A stretch of DNA of 5,972 nucleotides from Acidobacteriaceae bacterium (GTDB lineage: Bacteria > Acidobacteriota > Terriglobia > Terriglobales > SbA1), in the NCBI GenBank assembly GCA_003156615.1, contig PMHI01000283.1, positions 9,546 through 15,517 of the forward strand. The letters are read 5' to 3'. Each line of letters opens with the position of its first letter. Position 1 is the stretch's first letter. The notes under the pieces were generated by a model. The model was given only the letters and a program-made list of their open reading frames with translations. It was not told where the DNA came from and ran no database searches. This document shows positions 1-5,972 of the stretch, piece after piece. The translations under genes and the position numbers were made by a program.

Positions 1-1322
1 GGAAATTGTTTCCAGGGTTGCTCACGGCCGGCCTCCAGATCGGCAATGATTCTCCCAAAGACTGAAGTCAGGTTCACGCCATGTCCGCTGTAACCAAGTC
101 CATAGAAGATGTTCTTATTTTTTCCCGTGCAACCTACAGAGGGCGACTCGTCGAGAGACCAGTCAACTACGCCATCCCAACCTGCTTCGAACTCGACACC
201 CGACAGGCTGGGGTAGATTCGTACCAACTCACGCTGGAGTTGAGCAAAATGAGAAGCAGCACTGCTGGGATCTCCAACCCCGTCATTGAAAAAATAGCTG
301 GGACCGCCTCCGCCAATGTGGATACGATTGTCTCGGGTCAAGCCGAGATAGAAGACTTCGGTGCGGCTGTCATTGAACGGGACTCGCATGCGCCATCCGA
401 TTTCGGCCAGCTGCTGCTTGCTGAAGGGCTGCGTAACTGCCACGTATTCGTGGACCGGCACAATCGAATTTCGGAAGAATCCCAGCCTTGAGGTGAAGGC
501 GTTAGTGGCCAATACCAACGACTTTGCCTTGATCGAATGTCCGGCGCTTGTATGGAGAAGGTTCTCCTGACCTTCCTCGATACTGGCCACGGTTGTGTTT
601 TCGTAAATCTCAGCTCCGGCGTTTTCGGCGGCAGCCTTGAACACGTGCACCAGTTTCATGGGATGGATCTGCCCACCGCTAGGGTCGAAGAAGGCTGCCT
701 CGTAGACTTCGGTACCGATTGCGTCAACCAGTCGCTGTTTACCCCAGAACTCAACCGGCATGCCGAGCGATCGCGCCTGTTGCACATAGGCCTTCGCCGC
801 TCGGATGTCGTCGGAGGTACTCAGCACTTGCAGAGCTCCATTTGCCTCCAACTCGCAGTCGATGCCGATCGACGCGCTGAGCTTCGACAGCGTCCGTACG
901 TTCTCTGCCGTGAGGTCATAGATCTTCTTGTCGATCGCCGGTACGGAGCTGAAGTTCATATACCGGTCCTCGGTCATGGTCAACACCATGGCACCATTCC
1001 GTCCCGAGGCTCCGTTCCCACAGCCCTTCGCTTCGAGGACGACGACGCGCTTGTGCGGGGAGATGCTGCGGATGTAGTAGGCCGCAGAAAGGCCAGTGAA
1101 CCCGCCCCCAAGGACCGCGACATCTGCGGCGATGTCCGCTGTTAAGGGCGGATTCTGCGGCGGCTGAGTTCTTGCCCAATAGCTGCGGTTGGTCTCAAAC
1201 ACGAACGGTTCGCGCCAGATCCGGGGAGAGATCTGGTTCAGGCCGACCGTACCGAGCAAGGCGCCACCACCTGCAATAGTTGCCTGTTTTAGAAAGCGCC
1301 GGCGGCTTGAGAGCTCGTGCAT
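1..1322 (-). CDS. Tat-exported FAD-dependent oxidoreductase, DAO superfamily (partial, C-terminus beyond left edge)
   Basis: Reading the minus strand from ATG at 1322-1320 gives 440 codons without a stop, leaving the window at base 1. An in-frame TGA lies a few codons upstream and no other usual start codon intervenes, so this start is well fixed, although no Shine-Dalgarno is visible. Residues 6-12 are SRRRFLK, an exact twin-arginine motif, followed by a hydrophobic AG-rich stretch (about 14-28). This predicts folded, cofactor-loaded export to the periplasm. The FAD Rossmann site follows: VAVLGGGFTGLS (GGGFTG at 72-77), acidic E97 ending the second strand (VVVLEA), then GASGRNG at 104-110, typical of DAO enzymes. 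Near the end come GWDGVVDW (381-388) and GLGYSGHGVNL (408-418), the usual C-terminal FAD-contact region. Relatives such as glycine oxidase or gamma-glutamylputrescine oxidase oxidise amines or amino acids to imines; the substrate here cannot be read. Probably only a few tens of residues are missing. Confidence 0.93.
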   Translation of the reverse strand, partial: MHELSSRRRFLKQATIAGGGALLGTVGLNQISPRIWREPFVFETNRSYWARTQPPQNPPLTADIAADVAVLGGGFTGLSAAYYIRSISPHKRVVVLEAKGCGNGASGRNGAMVLTMTEDRYMNFSSVPAIDKKIYDLTAENVRTLSKLSASIGIDCELEANGALQVLSTSDDIRAAKAYVQQARSLGMPVEFWGKQRLVDAIGTEVYEAAFFDPSGGQIHPMKLVHVFKAAAENAGAEIYENTTVASIEEGQENLLHTSAGHSIKAKSLVLATNAFTSRLGFFRNSIVPVHEYVAVTQPFSKQQLAEIGWRMRVPFNDSRTEVFYLGLTRDNRIHIGGGGPSYFFNDGVGDPSSAASHFAQLQRELVRIYPSLSGVEFEAGWDGVVDWSLDESPSVGCTGKNKNIFYGLGYSGHGVNLTSVFGRIIADLEAGREQPWKQF

Positions 1323-1405
1323 GAGTGATTGTGGAGAAATTCAGAGTCAAGTAAGAGATCGCTCTATACTCGGCAAGCGAAAATGAAGTTGATCAGCGCC
1401 AAAAC

Positions 1406-1646
1406 AACAGCTCAGCCAGCGTCATCACCAGTTCCTCGGCGGAAGAGCAGGAAACCTACTACCATTTCCCGTACGGGGGCATAGTCTACCGCAGCGGCAG
1501 CGATCCTAACAACTAAGCTCACCGGCAAAGCACGCGACGCGGAGAGCGGGATAGATAATCTCGGGGCGAGATACTTCGCCTCGCCGATCGGCCGATTTAT
1601 GATGCCGGATTGGGCGGCGAGGCCCACCTCGTGCCCTGCGGCCAAT
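1406..1646 (+). pseudogene. Decayed 3' fragment of an RHS/YD-repeat core gene, frameshifted
   Basis: Two adjacent plus-strand frames read as consecutive parts of the RHS-repeat-associated core. In the first (from about 1406 to TAA at 1514-1516), ASVIT at 1415-1429, then ETYYHFPYGGIVY and SGSDPNN, resemble the family's usual 'SVITD..GN..E..DYYPYGG' and 'DPNNYKFTGKERD'. In the second frame (from 1518), LTGKARDAESGIDNLGARYF, then ASPIGRFMMPDWAARP, corresponds to the signature 'TGKERDAESGLDNFGARYF..S.GRFMSPDWAAKP'. The junction AACAACTAAGCTCACC looks like AACAACTACAAGCTCACC with two bases lost, which creates the TAA. The first frame has no ATG, GTG or TTG, and GC-rich third codon positions persist. 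Similarity fades after W at 1611-1613, where further small deletions are likely. Intact RHS proteins are large polymorphic-toxin or wall-associated proteins; this remnant cannot make one. The family call rests on remembered consensus, not on a search. Confidence 0.8.
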
Positions 1647-1648
1647 GA

Positions 1649-1734
1649 GGGTCATTTCAAAACCGGCCAACGAAAATCGGGTGACTACCGGGTCGGACGC
1701 GGCAAAACCGGCCAATGCCGGGGAAGTGACCACC
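1649..1734. repeat. Two-unit tandem direct repeat, insertion-sequence-end-like
   Basis: Two units lie back to back: 1649-1689 (41 bp) and 1690-1734 (45 bp). Each begins GGGTC, carries an identical 13-base core CAAAACCGGCCAA (1658-1670 and 1703-1715), has exactly 10 bases after the core, and ends GTGACYACC (1681-1689 and 1726-1734). The whole length difference is in one gap, 4 against 8 bases. A partial extra copy, GGCCAATGAG, sits just before at 1640-1649. Repeated 'GGTCA-TTTCAAAACCGGCCA'-like blocks recall the multiple transposase-binding repeats at IS21-family termini, so this may be one end of a lost or truncated element that inserted in or beside the RHS gene. No transposase gene, matching opposite end or target duplication is visible. 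The repeat itself is certain; its identity as an IS end is an inference at perhaps 0.4. Confidence 0.85.
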
Positions 1735-2002
1735 GGCTTTGGCGCGGAGTTGAGCGCCTCAGAACCTCAAACTCCCCCCACCCGTTCCGTCCACCACTTA
1801 ATGCCGCGAATTCCGCGTCGTATGGGGTATCGTGGCGTTTTCATCTCCAACACTTTAATTCTCGGTGACCTTACTGATGGTGTTTGCAACGATCGGTCTC
1901 CGAACACCGGTTTGGACCATCGTGTTGCTGGCGCTAGGAGACGACTACGGCACAGCCGTAAGGCAGCGTCGGGGTAAACTAGTCAGATAACACGAACTGA
2001 AG
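1735..2002. other. Gene-free stretch with no recognisable gene
   Basis: I recognise no gene here. The only suggestive part is a plus-strand open frame at 1859-1990 with an internal ATG at 1877. It encodes a short hydrophobic stretch (LLMVFATIGLRTPVWTIVLL) followed by a polar, basic tail ending at TAA 1988-1990. This could be one membrane segment of a decayed transporter, but it has no Shine-Dalgarno and is only 37 residues from the ATG. Other open frames across this region have proline- and arginine-rich, low-plausibility translations. Together with the neighbouring RHS remnant and tandem repeat, the stretch reads as degenerate intergenic DNA. Confidence 0.5.
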
Positions 2003-2020
2003 TGCGGCCCAGGGGCCGCA
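2003..2020. other. Perfect GC-rich inverted repeat (hairpin)
   Basis: TGCGGCCC (2003-2010) and GGGCCGCA (2013-2020) are exact reverse complements separated by AG. As RNA this would fold as a 7-bp stem with a CAGG loop. No T-run follows (AATCATGGGG), so it does not look like an intrinsic terminator. It lies about 165 bp upstream of the receptor start and could be a protein-binding palindrome, a structural element, or left over from the mobile DNA next to it. Confidence 0.6.
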
Positions 2021-2054
2021 AATCATGGGGTCGCCGTCCGGAATAGAGGCAGCC

Positions 2055-2070
2055 GAGTGTTATCACACTC
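2055..2070. promoter_or_regulatory. Operator-like palindrome GAGTGT-TATC-ACACTC
   Basis: Six-base arms GAGTGT and ACACTC are perfect reverse complements around TATC. The site ends 13 bases before the candidate -35 box of the receptor gene, a plausible place for an activator or repressor dimer. Part of it (GTGTTATC, 2057-2064) recurs inverted as GATAACAC at 1986-1993, flanking the GC-rich hairpin. The regulator is unknown and function is inferred only from symmetry and position. Confidence 0.4.
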
Positions 2071-2083
2071 AACGAAAGCGCAA

Positions 2084-2113
2084 TTGAGCAAGAGTTGGTT
2101 TCAGGCGTAATAT
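2084..2113 (+). promoter_or_regulatory. Candidate sigma-70-type promoter of the TonB-dependent receptor gene
   Basis: TTGAGC at 2084-2089 and TAATAT at 2108-2113 match the -35 and -10 consensus at four of six bases each, with an 18-base spacer. Transcription would start near 2120, giving a leader of about 65 nt before the TTG start. The match is moderate and such boxes arise by chance in AT-richer intergenic DNA, so this is only the best candidate. Confidence 0.3.
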
Positions 2114-2175
2114 TGCCTCCTTATCAGAACGCAGGAAACTGGCTTCAGCCAAGACAAGATCAAAACAGGGACGAC

Positions 2176-2179
2176 GGAG
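2176..2179 (+). promoter_or_regulatory. Shine-Dalgarno GGAG supporting a TTG start
   Basis: GGAG lies six bases before TTG at 2186-2188, which is ideal spacing. The frame is open upstream to a TAA at 2108-2110 but holds no ATG, GTG or other TTG. The first in-frame ATG is at 2222, where starting would remove the basic N-region (K2, R5) and half of the signal peptide. This site therefore decides the start in favour of TTG. Confidence 0.7.
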
Positions 2180-2185
2180 TTCGCT

Positions 2186-5100
2186 TTGAAATTCTCAAGG
2201 ATTGCGCTGCTTTCGCTGCTTATGGTGACCGTGCCGGTCGTGTGTTCCGCCCAGGATGCAACCGGAAGGATTTTCGGCACCGTCTACGACCAGCAGGGGG
2301 CGGTGATCCCCGCAGTGCAAATTACGGTGACCAACACGGCCACCCAGGTCGTGCGCACTGCGATCACGGACAAGGAGGGATCCTTCCAGCTGCTGGCGCT
2401 GTCGATCGGCACGTACAAGGTGACCGCCGAGCACGCTGGTTTTCGCTCGGTGGTCAGTCAAGAGCAGAAGCTGTTGATCAACCAGGCGCTGCGTATAGAT
2501 TTCAAAATGGAGGTGGGCGCGGCCACCCAGATGGTCGAAGTTGGGGGTGAAGCGGCGCCGGTGGAAACCGTCAACCCCACTCTGGGCCAGTCGATCACGG
2601 GGCGAGTGCTTACCAACATGCCTCTGAACGGTCGGGACATGCTCGATCTGGCGTTGCTTCAACCCGGGGTGACAGAAAGCAACGACGATAATACCGGCGC
2701 GGGCAATTACAGCATCGCCGGCGGCAGAACCGATTCCGTGACGTTCCTGCTCGACGGGGGCAACAACAACGACCTGCTGGATAACAGCAACCTGCTCGAT
2801 CCCAATCCCGATGCCATCGCCGAGTTCCGGCTTCTGCAGAGTGATTACACGGCGGAGTATGGGCGAAACGGGGGCGGCATCATTAGTATCGTAACCAAGT
2901 CCGGCACCAATCACCTCCATGGGACCCTGTTCGACTACGTCAGGAACAGGGATTTCGACGCCAACGACTACTTCAACAACCGCTTGGGGCTTCCTCGGCT
3001 CGACCTTAAGCGGAACCAGTTCGGAGCGACCCTGGGAGGCCCCATCCGCAAAGATAAAGCCTTCTTCTTTCTTGCGTACCAGGGACAACGGCAAGTCCAG
3101 GGGGTGCCGGATGACGACGTACCGGTCTACACTCCGCAGGAGTTGCAGGGAAATTTTTCTGCCGCTGCCGACGGTTCTCCCGACCCGGGCGTCGTGGCCT
3201 TCCTGGAGGCCAATCCTTGGTTTGCTTCTCCCCACGGGAGCGCAGCGAACGCAATTATCGATCCCACGAAGATCGACCCTATCGCCCAGGCCTACATCAG
3301 CCACGACCTGATCCCGAGCGTGCCGGGCGGTGTGTATTCCGCGTCGCTCGCGGCACAGGATAATCGGAATGAACTGACTACGAAATTTGATCTGAACCTT
3401 AACCCGAAAGACAAGCTTTCCGCCACGATTGGTTTCAACCGGCTCAACCAACTGGCGCCTCTCGATGCCTCCACCGTGGGCGGTTATCCCAGCGCCACGG
3501 TAGCGAATTACTACTATTTCAATCTCGAGTACAGTCGGGTCATTTCGCCCACCCTGCTCAATGAATTCCACTTCGTCACGCATCGCAGTAATTTCCTCTC
3601 GGGTGTCACGACGACCCACGAGCCCACCGGTCAGACGCTTGGCGTCACCGGCGTAACTCCCGACCTGGCCACCGGCCCGACCAACATTTATATGGATAAC
3701 GGCTTTTCGGTTGGCCCGAGCGAAAACGGGCCGACGCGCTACGTCGAGAACACGTTCTCCTGGACGGATGCACTCACCTGGACGCGAGGGAAACATAACT
3801 TGAAGTTCGGAGCTGGATTCTCGCCGTACCAGGAAAATCTGGCCTACGGCTATTACTTGAACGGGGAGTGGGATTTTTACACGGGCACGAGCACGGGATC
3901 GGGGAATGATTTTGCGGATTTCCTGCTAGGCATTCCGGATTTTTTCGAACAATATGCTCTGGCGCCTTCCAACATACGGAGCAAAAGCACTTATGTGTTT
4001 GGCCAGGATGAGTGGCACTTTCGCAAGAATCTGGTACTCACCATGGGGCTGCGCTACGAATACAACTCGCCCAAAAGCGACACCGAAGGGCGCTCTTTTT
4101 CGGTGATCCCGGGGCTTCAGTCGCAACGATTTGTCAACGCGCCGCCCGGACTGGTGTTTCCTGGCGATCCCGGCGCCCCCACCGGGGTGAACTTCCCCGA
4201 CAAGAAAAACTTCGCACCGCGCTTTGGTTTTGCCTGGGATCCAACCGGAAGCGGCAAGACCAGCGTCCGCGGCGGGGGCGGCATTTTCTATGACATTCTG
4301 AAAGGCGAAGATAATCTTCAGTTCAACGGCCAGCCCCCGTTCGTGGGTTCTGCGGGACTCTTCTTCAATCCCCCGGATCAGCTGCCCAGCTGCCTGAATC
4401 CCAACGGCTGTCCTGTCACCAAGCCTCTGACTTACCTGAGCAACCCTTTCCAGAATGCTTGCAACTATAACCCGGACGGCGAGTGCGTCAGTTTGGGCGT
4501 GCCCAACAGTTTTCCCTCAAGACCGCCTGCCTCAAACATTGAGTTCACTCCCTTTCTGCCGCTCAACAGCGGGGGCGATGTCTATCTAGTCAACCCGCAC
4601 CTGCGCACACCCTACGTCTACCAGTACAACCTGAGCCTGCAACGCAATCTTTTCGCCGACACAGTTCTGGAAGCCAATTATTTAGGCAGCACGGGGCGTG
4701 GACTGACATCGCTGACAGATATCAACCCCATGATTTTGGGCACGACCAATCGACAACTGAATAGTAGCAGCGGCAACTGCGCGAACTACATGGATGTCGT
4801 CTGCTACGCCGCCCTCCCAGAGTTCCAGAACGTATCCCAAGCGAACTATAACGCCCTCGAAGCCAGCCTGACGCGGCAACCCAAAGACTCGCGCCTGGGA
4901 ACGGTTTATTACACCCTGGCCTACACCTACGGCCATAACCTCGACAACGCCTCTGGTTTCGAGCAGCGCAATTCCTCTGTGCCCAGCTATAGCCCGCATC
5001 TTTTCTACGCTTCCGGTGACGGCGACGTCCGCCATCGCATCAGCCTCAGCGGGGGATGGGATATGCCTTTCGATCGTGTCTGGGCAACGGGGCCGAAGCG

Positions 5101-5767
5101 CCTCACGAAGGGGTGGAGTCTCTATCCCATCTTTACCTATCGAACCGGATTCCCGTTCGACATTTCAGCCCAGTTGCCCGACGCCACCGACCCTGCCAAC
5201 CCCGGTTCTTCGGGCGCAGGCGATCCTTCTCTTTCGCGCGCCGCGATGGTTGCGCCCATTCGAACATTTGATTACCGCAAGGTGCGGACCATTAATGAAA
5301 TCACCTACGGTACCAACCCCAACACGGGCGGCTGCCAGATCACGACCCAGCCGGTCACCGGCAACTTTATCTTTGACCCCAATAGCTTTTCCAACGTGCC
5401 TCTCGAGAACAATTCTTACTTTGAGGATGGAAGCCCGCCCAATCCCTGTTTCCCGCAACTCGATCCCGTAAATAACCCGGCCGACCGAACCTATGGAATC
5501 CCCCGCAACCTGCTTCGCGGGCCGATCCTGACCAATCTCGACATCGCGCTCGCCAAAACCACTTCGTTCACCGAGCGGGTCAAGCTGGAGATTCGCGCCG
5601 AGTTCTTCAATAGCTTGAACCATCCCGAGTTCGCTCAACCGACCGGAGCCTACTTCAATAATGAGACGAACCTTCTAAGCCCAATCTTCGGCCAAGTCAC
5701 CACCACCGGCAGCTTCCGTGGGGCGACTCCCCGCATCGGGCAGTTGGCGGCTCGGCTGACGTTCTAG
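2186..5767 (+). CDS. Oar-like TonB-dependent outer-membrane receptor with carboxypeptidase-regulatory-like domain
   Basis: Complete 1193-residue protein. A Sec signal peptide (1-22; basic KFSR, hydrophobic core, likely cleavage after CSA before QD) is followed by a beta-sandwich carboxypeptidase-regulatory-like domain at about 27-110 (GRIFGTVYDQQGAVIPAV, then DKEGSFQLLAL, then GTYKVTAEHAGF). The TonB plug spans about 120-245, with MPLNGRD at 145-151, LLDGGNNND at 188-196 and EYGRNGGGIISIVTKSGTN at 224-242. The beta-barrel fills the rest, with RNQFGATLGGPIRKD (276-290), GWSLYPIFTYRTGFPF (976-991), FFNSLNHPEF (1140-1149) and a C-terminal RIGQLAARLTF ending in Phe, the usual barrel-assembly signal. 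Family members sit in the outer membrane and are thought to take up or bind large ligands such as oligosaccharides using TonB-ExbBD energy. The ligand is unknown and no canonical TonB box is evident. Length is normal for the family. Eight mature cysteines fall in close pairs. No neighbouring gene follows within the window, so it may be transcribed alone. Confidence 0.96.
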   Translation: MKFSRIALLSLLMVTVPVVCSAQDATGRIFGTVYDQQGAVIPAVQITVTNTATQVVRTAITDKEGSFQLLALSIGTYKVTAEHAGFRSVVSQEQKLLINQALRIDFKMEVGAATQMVEVGGEAAPVETVNPTLGQSITGRVLTNMPLNGRDMLDLALLQPGVTESNDDNTGAGNYSIAGGRTDSVTFLLDGGNNNDLLDNSNLLDPNPDAIAEFRLLQSDYTAEYGRNGGGIISIVTKSGTNHLHGTLFDYVRNRDFDANDYFNNRLGLPRLDLKRNQFGATLGGPIRKDKAFFFLAYQGQRQVQGVPDDDVPVYTPQELQGNFSAAADGSPDPGVVAFLEANPWFASPHGSAANAIIDPTKIDPIAQAYISHDLIPSVPGGVYSASLAAQDNRNELTTKFDLNLNPKDKLSATIGFNRLNQLAPLDASTVGGYPSATVANYYYFNLEYSRVISPTLLNEFHFVTHRSNFLSGVTTTHEPTGQTLGVTGVTPDLATGPTNIYMDNGFSVGPSENGPTRYVENTFSWTDALTWTRGKHNLKFGAGFSPYQENLAYGYYLNGEWDFYTGTSTGSGNDFADFLLGIPDFFEQYALAPSNIRSKSTYVFGQDEWHFRKNLVLTMGLRYEYNSPKSDTEGRSFSVIPGLQSQRFVNAPPGLVFPGDPGAPTGVNFPDKKNFAPRFGFAWDPTGSGKTSVRGGGGIFYDILKGEDNLQFNGQPPFVGSAGLFFNPPDQLPSCLNPNGCPVTKPLTYLSNPFQNACNYNPDGECVSLGVPNSFPSRPPASNIEFTPFLPLNSGGDVYLVNPHLRTPYVYQYNLSLQRNLFADTVLEANYLGSTGRGLTSLTDINPMILGTTNRQLNSSSGNCANYMDVVCYAALPEFQNVSQANYNALEASLTRQPKDSRLGTVYYTLAYTYGHNLDNASGFEQRNSSVPSYSPHLFYASGDGDVRHRISLSGGWDMPFDRVWATGPKRLTKGWSLYPIFTYRTGFPFDISAQLPDATDPANPGSSGAGDPSLSRAAMVAPIRTFDYRKVRTINEITYGTNPNTGGCQITTQPVTGNFIFDPNSFSNVPLENNSYFEDGSPPNPCFPQLDPVNNPADRTYGIPRNLLRGPILTNLDIALAKTTSFTERVKLEIRAEFFNSLNHPEFAQPTGAYFNNETNLLSPIFGQVTTTGSFRGATPRIGQLAARLTF

Positions 5768-5814
5768 TGTCGGGGTCGGTTACATAGCTGCCGATAGAAG
5801 TCTTAGCTTCGATT

Positions 5815-5832
5815 TCTTGGTGGAAACCGAGA
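5815..5832 (+). other. GNRA-loop hairpin downstream of the receptor gene
   Basis: TCTTGGT (5815-5821) pairs with ACCGAGA (5826-5832) through seven pairs, one of them G-U, around the loop GGAA, which fits the stable GNRA class. It lies 48 bases after the receptor stop, in the 3' untranslated region. No T-run follows directly, so it is not a standard intrinsic terminator. It could stabilise the mRNA end or pause transcription. An overlapping alternative fold (GGAA-A-CCG, loop AGAC, CGG-C-TTCC at 5822-5841) competes with it. Confidence 0.35.
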
Positions 5833-5950
5833 CCGGCTTCCGAGTGCGAGTGTTCCGTTCTTTCCAGTTTTTTCAGGGCCTTGGTGAGCCGAACCGGGCC
5901 TTGCAAATACTATGTGAATCCTTACACCATTTTTCTTTCATGGCGGTAAA

Positions 5951-5972
5951 ACGGGTTCAAATCCCGTCGGGG
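5951..5972 (+). other. tRNA T-arm and partial acceptor 3' strand without a tRNA body
   Basis: ACGGG (5951-5955), TTCAAAT (5956-5962) and CCCGT (5963-5967) form a perfect 5-bp T-stem with a canonical seven-base T-loop. They are followed by CGGGG, which would be the first five bases of an acceptor 3' strand before the window ends. Upstream I find no matching 5' acceptor (CCCCG-like), no D-arm and no anticodon stem at the needed distances, for either a short or a long variable arm. An intact tRNA is therefore unlikely. It resembles the tRNA 3'-end copy left at one side of an integrated element, possibly with GGCGGTAAA upstream as a variable-arm remnant. A tmRNA tail or chance are alternatives. 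Confidence 0.45.

Noticed and set aside
537..1145. A 202-codon plus-strand open frame and smaller ones over 81-570
   Set aside because: They are antisense to the minus-strand FAD oxidoreductase, which has clear Rossmann, GASGRNG and C-terminal motifs in one continuous frame. The plus-strand translations show no family features.
1412..1733. Two overlapping minus-strand open frames of 75-77 codons
   Set aside because: They are mirror images of the plus-strand RHS remnant and tandem repeat, whose reading is supported by a specific protein signature. No start context or domain supports the minus-strand frames.
1649..1734. CRISPR array reading for the tandem repeat
   Set aside because: There are only two adjoining units with no unique spacers of regular size, and no cas genes nearby.
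2003..2020. Intrinsic terminator reading for the GC-rich hairpin
   Set aside because: No T-run follows on either strand and no gene ends just upstream of it, so a terminator role is unsupported.
2095..2550. A 151-codon plus-strand frame overlapping the receptor start
   Set aside because: From 2186 it is an out-of-frame reading of the signal peptide and carboxypeptidase-like domain, and upstream it covers the candidate promoter and leader.
2195..3796. A 533-codon open frame on the minus strand, antisense to the receptor gene
   Set aside because: It lies entirely within a receptor gene whose family identity is clear. Its translation is Arg/Val/Gly-rich with no recognisable domain, as expected when codon bias on one strand leaves the opposite strand open.
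5697..5906. A 69-codon minus-strand frame starting at TTG, convergent with the receptor gene
   Set aside because: It overlaps the receptor's 3' end, has no Shine-Dalgarno or recognisable domain, and its final third is antisense to barrel sequence. The part outside the receptor (KALKKLERTEHSH) looks polar and gene-like, but there is too little to support a call.
5880..5972. A complete tRNA or tmRNA gene at the right edge
   Set aside because: Only the T-arm and the start of an acceptor strand are present. No 5' acceptor, D-arm or anticodon arm can be placed at standard spacing, so only a tRNA 3'-end-like element is reported.

Overview
The window looks like chromosomal DNA of an Acidobacteriota-type soil bacterium, probably from a metagenome or a poorly characterised genome. 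The main reason is the large outer-membrane protein filling the right 60%: an Oar-like TonB-dependent receptor with an N-terminal carboxypeptidase-regulatory-like domain, a family strongly expanded in Acidobacteriota. The remnant of an RHS/YD-repeat core, worded in the way common in that phylum, agrees with this. The lineage is an inference; no rRNA or marker gene is present.

Layout. (1) Bases 1-1322, minus strand: an FAD-dependent oxidoreductase of the DAO (D-amino-acid/glycine oxidase-like) superfamily with a textbook twin-arginine export signal. It is open for 440 codons and runs off the left edge, so its C-terminus is missing. (2) Bases 1323-2185: a gene-free stretch of about 860 bp that is a small graveyard. 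It holds the frameshifted 3' part of an RHS core gene (about 1406-1646, plus strand), then a clean two-unit tandem repeat (1649-1734) resembling transposase-binding repeats at an insertion-sequence end, then about 270 bp without recognisable genes, then a GC-rich hairpin (2003-2020), an operator-like palindrome (2055-2070) and a candidate promoter (2084-2113) upstream of the receptor gene. (3) Bases 2186-5767, plus strand: the complete 1193-residue receptor, starting at TTG behind a good Shine-Dalgarno. (4) Bases 5768-5972: a 3' flank with one GNRA-loop hairpin and, at the right edge, a perfect tRNA T-arm with the start of an acceptor 3' strand but no tRNA body before it. This is either a displaced tRNA 3' end (a possible integration site) or chance.

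The two intact genes are divergent and separated by mobile-element debris. Nothing shows that they form one pathway. Both products would act in the envelope: the oxidoreductase in the periplasm after Tat export, the receptor in the outer membrane. I see no CRISPR array, phage operon, toxin-antitoxin pair or clearly new multi-gene system. The least expected content is the decayed RHS/repeat region and the tRNA-like right edge.
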